Positions 7,622 to 13,475 of a DNA stretch of 13,690 bases are shown here, in pieces (within the stretch, counting starts at the first letter, position 1; each line of letters begins with the position of its first letter). A model generated the notes under the pieces. That model was not told where the DNA came from. It made no database searches and saw nothing but the letters and a program-made list of their open reading frames with translations. Source of the stretch: Lachnospiraceae bacterium (lineage in GTDB: Bacteria; Bacillota; Clostridia; Lachnospirales; Lachnospiraceae); the NCBI GenBank assembly GCA_015057205.1, contig SVEW01000061.1, positions 1 through 13,690 on the forward strand. Reading direction: 5' to 3'. A program made the position numbers and the translations under genes.

Positions 7622-8032
7622 CTAATTACGTATAGTTTTGTATTCCCATTTCCTTCTATACTTCAATGCAACTCCCACACAATATAGTATGAGAATTAAA
7701 TCAAGTAACTTTGCTGCCCAGAAACTTCCTGTCACTGACAGCTCGCTATACTGCCAATATTGCCAATCAAAAAACAGAATTGTCGCTATTGCCCCCAACT
7801 GTAGCGGCAATACAAACAAGCTATTTTTTCCTATTACTGTCGCAAGCAGGAACACCGCAAACGGAAGCCAAAGTACAACATGTCCATAGTGTTCAAAAAT
7901 AACCATACCGGATATTTCCTCATCCAAACCTGCGTAGAATGTAAATACTCTCATCACGCAAAGCACCCCCGCCATTATCATAGGGATAATCCTTCTAATA
8001 ACCAAATTTCTCTTATCTTCTAATCCTGCCAT
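7622..8032 (-). CDS. Small four-helix membrane protein of unknown function
   Basis: I do not recognise this 136-residue protein. It has four hydrophobic segments: IIPMIMAGVLCVMRVFTFYAG (15-35), VVLWLPFAVFLLATVIG (52-68), SLFVLPLQLGAIATILFFDW (71-90) and LLDLILILYCVGVAL (109-123). A short basic tail (KYRRKWEYKTIRN) suggests a cytoplasmic C-terminus. The site AAGGAGG lies 5 bases before ATG. It is the last of four small minus-strand genes likely transcribed together and ends at a long hairpin. No family motif or catalytic residue is evident. Its size and topology would fit an immunity-type or accessory membrane protein, but nothing in the sequence proves it. Confidence 0.8.
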   Translation of the reverse strand: MAGLEDKRNLVIRRIIPMIMAGVLCVMRVFTFYAGLDEEISGMVIFEHYGHVVLWLPFAVFLLATVIGKNSLFVLPLQLGAIATILFFDWQYWQYSELSVTGSFWAAKLLDLILILYCVGVALKYRRKWEYKTIRN

Positions 8033-8124
8033 ATGTTCCTCCTTCAGAAATCTCTCCTAAATTGTGTCTTCCACCATCTCCCAGAAAGGTGCGTAATTTA
8101 CCTTTTATTCTTCTAGACCCTTTA

Positions 8125-8418
8125 TCAGCTTGCCATGGGAATAGAATACCAAAACAGCAACCCAATTACATTTCTTGCAATAACGAACACATTGATAATA
8201 AAGAGTACTATCACCTCTCCGCTATCCCATGCAAATCTTCGACGTCCAATTTTTCCAACGAGCAACGCCACCAAGACAGCGCCCATTGCAAGGGAAATTG
8301 CCATGATAATTGGCACTACAGCACTTGCCATTTGAACCGGTAACAACGGCATAATTGCCAAAACGATACAAACTACATTAAGTGTATAATACACTGCCTT
8401 CCGTTTGTTAATAACCAT
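8125..8418 (-). CDS. Small three-helix membrane protein of unknown function
   Basis: A 97-residue protein with three hydrophobic segments: YYTLNVVCIVLAIMPLLPV (10-28), VVPIIMAISLAMGAVLVALL (34-53) and VIVLFIINVFVIARNVIGLL (69-88). The loop KIGRRRFAWDSGE is charged. AAAGGAGGG lies 7 bases before ATG, a strong site. Not recognised. Parts of this gene, including 17 bases past its stop, occur a second time at 9134-9226, so it was once duplicated within the same gene run. It lies 33 bases after the 168-residue gene and 92 bases before the 136-residue gene. Confidence 0.8.
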   Translation of the reverse strand: MVINKRKAVYYTLNVVCIVLAIMPLLPVQMASAVVPIIMAISLAMGAVLVALLVGKIGRRRFAWDSGEVIVLFIINVFVIARNVIGLLFWYSIPMAS

Positions 8419-8451
8419 GTCTTGCCCTCCTTTAGATTAATCATACATGCA

Positions 8452-8958
8452 TTATTCACACAACTTACAAATTTCTTTCTCGGAATCCTCATGAATTCGA
8501 TATGCCACTACCGAATCTTGTGGGCGCTTCGCATACTTCTCTTGAAAACAATAAATATTCTCTTCCCCTTCATCAATACGCAAAACCACACATTTAATCT
8601 TCGGCAACCTTCCTCCCGCTTCCATATCCATTGGCTTTTTAAAGTCCACGACAATATTATACCCCGGAACCTTCGCGGTTAGTTCCTTTTCTTTCTTGTC
8701 CAATATCATTAAAGAATCTACAATATCGTCCATTGAAAAACCTTCTTTAGCCATCTTTACTACCACATGAGATAAGTTACACATCGTATTTCTCTCACCG
8801 ACCACTTCTTTTCCATTACGATAAAACTTCATGTTCTTCACCATGGAATTCATTTCCACCTTATTTGTTAACATAACTTTCGCAAATGCACCGCCCGCAA
8901 TGCAAAGAACTAAAACAACTCCTAGCAATACACGCTTATCTATCCGTTTATTCTTCAT
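8452..8958 (-). CDS. Membrane-anchored extracytoplasmic protein of unknown function
   Basis: A 168-residue protein with a basic N-terminus (MKNKRIDKR) and one hydrophobic segment LLGVVLVLCIAGGAFA (11-26), read as a signal anchor or signal peptide, followed by about 140 hydrophilic residues outside the cell. The end carries CKLC (164-167), and other Cys residues (60, 123, 137) could form disulfides. Not recognised. The ATG is the only possible start, since an in-frame TAG lies three codons upstream; its GGAGG site is 12 bases away, longer than usual. An older reading frame ends inside this gene (TAA at 8948-8950), so it was probably once translationally coupled to an upstream gene that is now broken. 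Confidence 0.78.
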   Translation of the reverse strand: MKNKRIDKRVLLGVVLVLCIAGGAFAKVMLTNKVEMNSMVKNMKFYRNGKEVVGERNTMCNLSHVVVKMAKEGFSMDDIVDSLMILDKKEKELTAKVPGYNIVVDFKKPMDMEAGGRLPKIKCVVLRIDEGEENIYCFQEKYAKRPQDSVVAYRIHEDSEKEICKLCE

Positions 8959-9131
8959 TTTGCACTAAGTCCTCCATAGGAATACTTACAATATCATTTA
9001 CCAAATTTCCATCTCCGGTTTTACCTTCATTGTATTTTACATGCCGCAAATTTCATAATTGCTTTGCTTTTTATTTTCTTTTCGTCTTTTTCCAACAAAA
9101 TCACATTATCAAAGGCCCCCTCGTGTGGTTT
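8948..9131 (-). pseudogene. Frameshifted C-terminal fragment of an unknown gene
   Basis: Two minus-strand frames read like protein and join head to tail. The first (9131-9027) gives KPHEGAFDNVILLEKDEKK and on to AIMKFAACKIQ, then stop. The second, shifted by one base (9052-8948), gives RHVKYNEGKTGDGN and on to IVSIPMEDLVQNEE, then stop. No start codon with a ribosome site exists. The second frame ends 11 bases inside the 168-residue gene, a classic coupled overlap. I read this as the decayed 3' end of a gene once upstream of the 168-residue gene. The parent protein is not recognised. Confidence 0.45.
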
Positions 9132-9133
9132 GC

Positions 9134-9226
9134 TTCTTCTAGACCCTTTATCAGCTTGCCATGGGAATAGAATACCAAGACAGCGCCCATTGCAAGCGAA
9201 ATTGCCATGAAGATTGGCAATACAGC
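9134..9226 (-). pseudogene. Duplicated, internally deleted remnant of the 97-residue membrane protein gene
   Basis: Bases 9134-9184 match 8108-8158 with at most one difference, and 9185-9226 match 8281-8322 with four differences. The 122 bases between (8159-8280) are missing. The join falls at an 11-base near-repeat: ACCAAAACAGC at 8148 and ACCAAGACAGC at 8270 in the intact gene, one copy in the remnant. Loss of 122 bases shifts the frame, so the copy is dead. Its reading AVLPIFMAISLAMGAVLV differs from the intact AVVPIIMAISLAMGAVLV at two residues. It starts 6 bases after the stop of the 137-residue gene. Confidence 0.88.
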
Positions 9227-9232
9227 CTCTTT

Positions 9233-9646
9233 CTAGTTAAGCACAAGATTTCCTCCTGCTATATGCACCCCCGTAAAAATCCGGGCGTTCTGAATCTCAC
9301 CATCAATTCGTTTGCATTGAACCACCGCGCTATAGGTGCCGTCCTGCAACGGAATATTCTGGCTAATGAGGCCTTCCGAATTCACGTTTACCGTATACGT
9401 TCTAGTTTTCCCCTCCGACACCAACATAAGTCTGTATTCCTCATTTTCCCTACATTCATTTATCGCCAACGTCAGCGTCATATGTCCCTTTTCCGACATA
9501 TGCATTTCGTAAGTTTCCACTGTCAATCCATCTTTACTACTACGTCTTCCTGCCCCATAATTCAAGACTTTCAAACAATACAACTGTCCCCCTACCAAAA
9601 AAGCCGTAAGTGCAATCGCAACAATAATTAATTTGTACCTTCTCAT
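9233..9646 (-). CDS. Small secreted or membrane-anchored protein, probable beta-sandwich
   Basis: A 137-residue protein with N-terminal MRRYKLIIVAIALTAFLVGG, a signal peptide or anchor (residues 5-20 hydrophobic), and an exported domain rich in alternating beta-type patterns (MTLTLAINECRE, YRLMLVSEGKTRTYTVNV, GTYSAVVQCKRIDG). It could be an Ig-like or similar fold; this is only a shape impression and the family is not recognised. GGAGGGG lies 5 bases before ATG. It is the first gene of the minus-strand small-protein run, with its own promoter (9679-9708), and is divergent from the secreted peptide gene. Confidence 0.78.
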   Translation of the reverse strand: MRRYKLIIVAIALTAFLVGGQLYCLKVLNYGAGRRSSKDGLTVETYEMHMSEKGHMTLTLAINECRENEEYRLMLVSEGKTRTYTVNVNSEGLISQNIPLQDGTYSAVVQCKRIDGEIQNARIFTGVHIAGGNLVLN

Positions 9647-9678
9647 TGTGTCCCCTCCATCGAGTGCGTTTCCTCTAT

Positions 9679-9708
9679 ATTATAATACCCTCAGTATATT
9701 TTATCCAA
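9679..9708 (-). promoter_or_regulatory. Promoter of the small-protein operon
   Basis: On the minus strand TTGGAT (9703-9708), 18 bases, TATAAT (9679-9684), ending 33 bases before the start codon at 9646. The -10 is perfect and the -35 weak, so it may need activation. The left arm of the 23-bp inverted repeat begins 8 bases upstream of the -35. Confidence 0.6.
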
Positions 9709-9716
9709 GCAAAAAC

Positions 9717-9777
9717 GTCCATATATTTTTTGGAGAAAACTGTATTTTTACACTTTTTCTCCAAAAAATATATGGAC
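9717..9777. repeat. Perfect 23-bp inverted repeat between divergent promoters
   Basis: Bases 9717-9739 are the exact reverse complement of 9755-9777, with a 15-base AT-rich spacer (9740-9754). The outer ends read GTCCATATAT and ATATATGGAC. It lies between the -35 of the minus-strand operon and the -35 region of the plus-strand peptide gene. It could be an operator for a dimeric regulator such as the two-HTH protein nearby, a cruciform, or a small mobile palindrome (MITE-like). No flanking target duplication is evident. Confidence 0.85.
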
Positions 9778-9801
9778 TTTCCATCAAATATCCGCTACCA
9801 T
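9773..9801 (+). promoter_or_regulatory. Weak promoter candidate for the secreted peptide gene
   Basis: TGGACT (9773-9778), 17 bases, TACCAT (9796-9801), each 4 of 6 to consensus. The -35 overlaps the right end of the inverted repeat. A weak match suggests activator dependence; the placement is tentative. Confidence 0.35.
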
Positions 9802-9843
9802 ATGCTTACAAACACACAAAAAACACAAATGGAGGGTTTTCGT

Positions 9844-9996
9844 ATGAAAATGAGAAAGAATTTGAAACGTGCATTAGCGTTAGTTCTATGTCTTTGTTGG
9901 ATGGTGCCATCTTTCAGCGTCTTAAAACAGGAAGAGGAAGTTCCGTTTCCTAAAGGTGGCTATTTAATAAACAGTTCTGTTACCATCCAGAAATAA
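9844..9996 (+). CDS. Short secreted peptide precursor, candidate signalling peptide
   Basis: A 50-residue peptide with a textbook Sec signal: basic MKMRKNLKR, hydrophobic ALALVLCLCWMVPSFS (10-25), then a short tail with EEEVPFPKGGYLINS and ending SVTIQK. Cleavage after about residue 25 would release some 25 residues. GGAGGG (9831-9836) lies 7 bases before ATG 9844, which decides the start over the in-frame ATG at 9829. It is the only plus-strand gene in the region, divergent from the small-protein operon and convergent with the two-HTH TPR regulator 21 bases away. Small exported peptides next to HTH-TPR regulators are typical of RNPP systems, where a processed C-terminal piece is re-imported. 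That role is inference; a lone secreted peptide or decayed gene remain possible. Confidence 0.72.
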   Translation: MKMRKNLKRALALVLCLCWMVPSFSVLKQEEEVPFPKGGYLINSSVTIQK

Positions 9997-10006
9997 TCTC
10001 TTCATA

Positions 10007-10038
10007 CAGCATTCTGCCTACACTTCGGCAGAGTGCTG
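10007..10038. terminator. Hairpin between convergent peptide and regulator genes
   Basis: CAGCATTCTGCC (10007-10018) pairs with GGCAGAGTGCTG (10027-10038), 12 bp with one T-G pair and an 8-base loop. It covers the 3' end of the regulator and follows the peptide stop by 10 bases. Neither side has a good T-run, so it may be an inefficient two-way terminator or a stability element. Confidence 0.55.
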
Positions 10039-11781
10039 TCTCCTCTCATAATAGACATAATATGCCTGTTTTTCTTCCACGGAACGATCATAAAACAACT
10101 CTGCAAACACCATTCCTTTGTATGCATCTTTTGTAATCTGGTCTAAATTTCGATTCATCTGCCGTATCCGCCCACAGCAAATACCACTTAAGCCGCCGCC
10201 TTTTCCACATACAAACTCATAGCGTTCCGCCTGCTGAACGAATCGTTTTAGTTGCTTTCCTTCATGTTCCATTGCCAAACAAGTAATTTCTCTTGCCAAC
10301 AACTCGCTATAGATGCGATAACAATGCTTTTCGTCACGCTCACTCTTACTATATTCTCTATTAATATTACGCAACACCTCCAATACCCGGGTTACATTCT
10401 TATCTTCCATCATGCCTCCCCAAGTAATGATGGCGTCCATCTCCCACTGGAATGGGGTTCTGCAAAATTTTTTACCCCCTAATGAATAGGTTTCCTTCAA
10501 CATATCTTCAATTTCTTTGATGTAGGTTTCGCCATCGGTTTTCCCTTCTTTAAAGTCTATCAAAAACCGGTAAAGCATTACCTGTTCTTTTGCATCAAAA
10601 TCAGAAGACTCCAGTAATTGCAGTGCTTTTTGGTGATTTCCCAATCCCACTTCCTTTCGAATTTCCCACAGGCGCTCTAATTCCGTAAAGGAATTCACTG
10701 CAACAAAGGTTGCTATTCTTCCCCGGTTTACCCCCAATTTTTCCATTATTTTGCCGAATCCTCGTCTGTTCGGTGCCGCCTTTCCACATTCTATATTAGA
10801 AATGCTGATAGGACTTTTGTAGATATCTTCCGCCAAATCCTCTTGGGTCATTCCCTGACGGATTCGTTCGCCACGAATCAATTCATAGTCAATGTGGTAA
10901 TCGCATTGCTTCCAGCGAAAAACCATGGCATCCTGTAACCGCTTTGGTGCATATTCCTTAATTTCCTCTGCTAAGGGTTCCCGAAAATAGCGCACCCGGT
11001 TCAATCCATCTCTGTTGGCCGTTTCCTGATACAATATGCTAAGTTCTGCAAGTAACGGCTCCAAAAGGTAGCTGACAGAACTTCTCCGCAATAGTTCTAC
11101 TGCCTCTTCACATAATGAGATACGTTGCTCCAACGACCCTGCTTTCCACAAAGCTATGTAGTAAGCGCATTTGGGTTGGATTCGCGCTCGCAATTCTGCA
11201 TCTTCCCACTTTTTTGCAAACTCATAGCATGCAAACAGGCCGACAATGGCCTCCTCCTTTTCCCCTAGGGCAAATCGCGTCTTTGCATAGCCCATAAAGG
11301 TTTCCAATTCCCAGGTAGAATACAAATTACCGGGTTGCAACGTTAAATTGGGCATTATAATCCTTAGGGCCTGCTCAAAATATCCTAATGCTCTACGGGG
11401 CTTCCGCTTTCGCTCTAACCAGTAAAACCCTTTCATGCGATAATACAGCATATCATCCAACAAGCCTTCTTCATCTCGACGCTTTCGAAAATTCCGCATT
11501 CCGCGCAAGGCCTTGTTACTATTTCCTTCCACAATCCCTTCTTCTGCCTCATCGTAATACGCAATCCGTTCATATTGTTGCTTCGATAATACACACTCAA
11601 GGCGATCCGGATTTCTTCCCAGGCGCTCCACTAAAACGTCAAACAGGAACTTATCCACATCCCGTTCATCGCGTTCCATCCGACTCAATGTCTGAAACGT
11701 GCACAGTCCGTCGCCAAGTTCCTGTAATGTTATATTTGCACTTTCCCGCGTCTCTCTGATAATCGTTCCGATGCTTTTCAT
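10018..11781 (-). CDS. Regulator with two Xre-type HTH domains and TPR-like repeats (RNPP-like)
   Basis: A 587-residue protein. Residues 1-60 form an Xre-type HTH (IGTIIRETRESANITLQELG, then CTFQTLSRMERDE). Residues about 65-290 are paired helices in TPR style (RKPRRALGYFEQALRI, EKEEAIVGLFACYEFAKK). A second, more canonical HTH lies at 299-352 (YELIRGERIRQGMTQEDLAE, then ISISNIECGKAAPNRR). Residues 360-587 are a second helical array (GNHQKALQLLESSDFD). RNPP receptors have one HTH plus TPRs and about 290-320 residues, so this looks like two such units in tandem. It has no signal peptide and should be cytoplasmic. It has its own promoter and faces the secreted peptide gene, which suggests that it senses the peptide. 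Target sites are unproven; the nearby 23-bp inverted repeat is the best candidate. Confidence 0.85.
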   Translation of the reverse strand: MKSIGTIIRETRESANITLQELGDGLCTFQTLSRMERDERDVDKFLFDVLVERLGRNPDRLECVLSKQQYERIAYYDEAEEGIVEGNSNKALRGMRNFRKRRDEEGLLDDMLYYRMKGFYWLERKRKPRRALGYFEQALRIIMPNLTLQPGNLYSTWELETFMGYAKTRFALGEKEEAIVGLFACYEFAKKWEDAELRARIQPKCAYYIALWKAGSLEQRISLCEEAVELLRRSSVSYLLEPLLAELSILYQETANRDGLNRVRYFREPLAEEIKEYAPKRLQDAMVFRWKQCDYHIDYELIRGERIRQGMTQEDLAEDIYKSPISISNIECGKAAPNRRGFGKIMEKLGVNRGRIATFVAVNSFTELERLWEIRKEVGLGNHQKALQLLESSDFDAKEQVMLYRFLIDFKEGKTDGETYIKEIEDMLKETYSLGGKKFCRTPFQWEMDAIITWGGMMEDKNVTRVLEVLRNINREYSKSERDEKHCYRIYSELLAREITCLAMEHEGKQLKRFVQQAERYEFVCGKGGGLSGICCGRIRQMNRNLDQITKDAYKGMVFAELFYDRSVEEKQAYYVYYERRQHSAEV

Positions 11782-11815
11782 AGCGCCCTATCCCTTTCTA
11801 CAAAATCTACTTCTG

Positions 11816-11844
11816 ATTATAACACAGAGTGCAGATTGTTACAA
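11816..11844 (-). promoter_or_regulatory. Promoter of the two-HTH regulator
   Basis: On the minus strand TTGTAA (11839-11844), 17 bases, TATAAT (11816-11821), with an extended -10 TG. It ends 35 bases upstream of the start codon at 11781, with an AAAGGGATAGGG ribosome-site region between. Confidence 0.75.
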
Positions 11845-11868
11845 ACACCCGCAAAAGTTCCTTCTTGA

Positions 11869-12564
11869 CTTTTTCCTCATAAATGCGATGGTTTATCCCT
11901 TCTTCCGAAGGATTACGGTTTGCAAAAAGGGGAGATTTCTCTCATTCTGGCAGTCGGTTTGCCGGCTTCCGTCACCAATTTTATGCAGACCATCGGTATG
12001 ACCCTGACCAATCGCCACTTAGGCGCCTACGGAAGCGACTCCATTGCCGTTATGGGCATTGTTTTGAAAATTGTAAACATCGTCATGCTGATTATTGTCG
12101 GCCTTGCTTTCGGCGGCCAGCCACTCACCGGTTTCGTTTACGGCTCGGGCAATCGTGCACGCCTACGTAAGGTGTTGACATTTGCCTATCGCATTGTCGG
12201 TTGTTCTGCAGCCGTTATGGCGATTGTGGTTGCCCTTGTGGCACATCCTCTGATTGCCGCGTTTTTGAAAGAGGAGGCATTGATTACCCAGGGTGTCACC
12301 ATGCTGTGGCTTCAGCTTCCGGGCATGATTCTCATGGGGCTTGGACTCGTGACCATCTGTACCTTCCAATCCATGGGCAAAGGTCTTCCTGCCCTCATCC
12401 TGTCGCTTTGTCGCCAAGGTGTGGTCTATGCCGCGGTCATCGTGGTTTTGTCCGCCACCTTCGGGTACTATGGCGTCATCAGCGCCCAGCTGGTTGCGGA
12501 TGTGGTGTCCATCCTCATTGCTGCCGGATTATTTATGGTTTATATTCGACCGGAACTTAAATAG
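11869..12564 (+). pseudogene. 5'-truncated MATE-family multidrug/cation exporter
   Basis: The open frame from 11869 reads CDGLSLLPKDYGLQKGEISL, then LAVGLPASVTNFMQTIGMTL and on to MVYIRPELK and stop. This is the central loop plus the C-terminal six-helix lobe of a MepA-like MATE transporter (family about 450 residues, 12 helices); about half is present. No ATG, ribosome site or promoter precedes it; the only in-frame start-like codon is TTG at 11920. The break lies next to the regulator promoter, so the N-terminal half was probably lost when the regulator region was inserted or by deletion. Base composition is clearly more GC-rich than the genes to its left, suggesting an older resident gene beside newer DNA. 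The frame itself is intact, so decay is recent or the fragment is a plain deletion remnant. Confidence 0.8.
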
Positions 12565-12607
12565 GCCCCGCTTTAGATGAGAAATCATCTGGGCGAGGCC
12601 CTTCTTA
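12564..12607 (+). terminator. Terminator of the MATE gene
   Basis: GGCCCCGC (12564-12571) pairs with GCGAGGCC (12593-12600) with one mismatch, around a perfect inner stem AGATGA-GAAA-TCATCT (12575-12590). CTTCTT follows. It starts at the last base of the MATE stop codon. Confidence 0.75.
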
Positions 12608-12773
12608 CGTACCTTTTTCCTCTTTTAAACCTTCCCGCACGTAACTCGAATCTTCCGGATTTCAATTTTACGTACGCACCCCTCTTTTTTTGCCTAGTCG
12701 CACGTAGTCTCTCTGTTTAAACCCTTTTCCCTCTACCTTCCAATTCCACACTTTTCCTTATACGGTACGTAAT
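12605..12773. repeat. ACGTA motif array with about 32-base spacing
   Basis: ACGTA occurs at 12607, 12639, 12670, 12702 and 12767. Steps are 32, 31, 32 and 65 (about twice 32). Flanks share GTACGTA or GCACGTA. The sequences between are pyrimidine-rich on the plus strand but otherwise not alike. It lies in a 400-base stretch (12565-12962) with no credible gene. It is not a CRISPR array, because the repeat is too short. Confidence 0.6.
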
Positions 12774-12922
12774 TCCCGTCCTCCCGACACTCACACTTAC
12801 ATCCCAATTCGCAATTTCTGTGCCATATGCGCGGAACCGACTTTTTCTGTCTACATGCCATCCCATTCATATTAGGCGTTTTGCGCGGAAATTTAAAATC
12901 CGGTGCCTTTCCGCACCATTGC

Positions 12923-12962
12923 AGAAGAGGTCTCGCGCGAATATTCGCACGAGACCTCTTCT
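12923..12962. terminator. Strong hairpin after the flavoprotein gene
   Basis: AGAAGAGGTCTCG (12923-12935) pairs perfectly with CGAGACCTCTTCT (12950-12962), and the interior GCGAATATTCGC is itself self-complementary. It abuts the TAA of the flavoprotein gene (12963-12965). The T-run is weak on both strands (TTCTTTAT on plus), but the stem is long enough to stop transcription or protect the 3' end. Confidence 0.7.
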
Positions 12963-13400
12963 TTATACATGCTGTCGCACGCCAAATCCGGCTTTTTTCA
13001 AATCCGAATCCAAATAGTCGTAGCTTGTGGGTGTGATTTTAATTAAATTCATCGGTTGCGGAAGCTTCTTCATGGCTTCAAGCGGAATTTTCTTATACTC
13101 CATAATCTTCAAATATTCCGCATCAAAAGGCTCCACCATCGCCGCCTCACCCTGAACCTGAAGGCTTTTCAATTCTCCAAACCCGCCGTAAGGCTCGTAA
13201 ATCGCCAAGGAAACCTGCTTATTATCCTTAAGCGCCTTGAACTTCAATCCACCTTCCGAAAACAGATAAAAGCACTTATCCACATAATTGTATTCGATTG
13301 GTGTACAGCGCACAAACGTCCCCGACGCCACCGCCAGAGCACAGGTATTATGCCCCTTGATAAATTGCTCAATTCTTTCTTTTAACGCCTCCGGCTCCAT
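12963..13400 (-). CDS. Pyridoxamine-5'-phosphate-oxidase-like FMN-binding protein
   Basis: A 145-residue split-barrel flavoprotein from the chosen start, a usual length. Typical features are NTCALAVASGTFVRCTPIEY (early strands), FYLFSEGGLKFKALKDNKQV (FMN-phosphate-side motif), YEPYGGFGELKSLQVQGEA and the tail YDYLDSDLKKAGFG. Such proteins bind FMN or a related flavin as dimers in the cytoplasm; most of this small type are not vitamin B6 enzymes and their substrates are unknown. The start is set at ATG 13400 because AGGAG lies 9 bases upstream. The longer GTG form from 13424 has no ribosome site. It follows a cysteine-rich redox protein gene. A short 11-codon frame with a good ribosome site lies just before it (13421-13456). 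Confidence 0.88.
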   Translation of the reverse strand: MEPEALKERIEQFIKGHNTCALAVASGTFVRCTPIEYNYVDKCFYLFSEGGLKFKALKDNKQVSLAIYEPYGGFGELKSLQVQGEAAMVEPFDAEYLKIMEYKKIPLEAMKKLPQPMNLIKITPTSYDYLDSDLKKAGFGVRQHV

Positions 13401-13420
13401 GTGCACCGACTCCTGATCCT

Positions 13421-13456
13421 TCACAAGCCAGTGGTTTGCCGCTTTTCATAATCCAT
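13421..13456 (-). other. 11-codon open frame overlapping the flavoprotein's upstream region
   Basis: ATG at 13454-13456 has AGGAG 9 bases upstream and reads MDYEKRQTTGL, then TGA, which overlaps the GTG at 13422-13424 in a GTGA join. It is either the original N-terminus of the flavoprotein, now frameshifted, or a small coupling frame. The sequence alone does not decide. Confidence 0.35.
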
Positions 13457-13475
13457 AGTCTCTTCTCCTGCCTCT

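Noticed and set aside
8381..8395. AGTGTATAATACACT palindrome
   Set aside because: It lies inside the coding sequence of the 97-residue gene (VYYTL codons); a chance dyad is more likely than an operator, though not excluded.
9161..9631. Plus-strand 156-codon open frame
   Set aside because: It is the shadow of the 137-residue gene and the duplicate scar; no ribosome site, low-complexity composition, and the minus-strand frames explain the bases.
9829..9996. Start of the peptide gene at ATG 9829
   Set aside because: The ribosome site GGAGGG lies downstream of that ATG and is well placed only for ATG 9844.
11920..12564. MATE gene as a complete 214-residue protein from TTG
   Set aside because: Coding similarity continues upstream of the TTG to about 11880, half the family fold is missing, and there is no promoter or proper ribosome site.
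12605..12773. CRISPR array
   Set aside because: Only five bases repeat; CRISPR repeats are over 20 bases and near-identical, and no cas gene is present.
12820..13036. Plus-strand frames of 65-69 codons
   Set aside because: They run across the hairpin and into the antisense of the flavoprotein; no ribosome site or recognisable domain.
13401..13424. GTG start giving a 153-residue flavoprotein
   Set aside because: No ribosome site precedes the GTG, while ATG 13400 has AGGAG at 9 bases and fits the family N-terminus.
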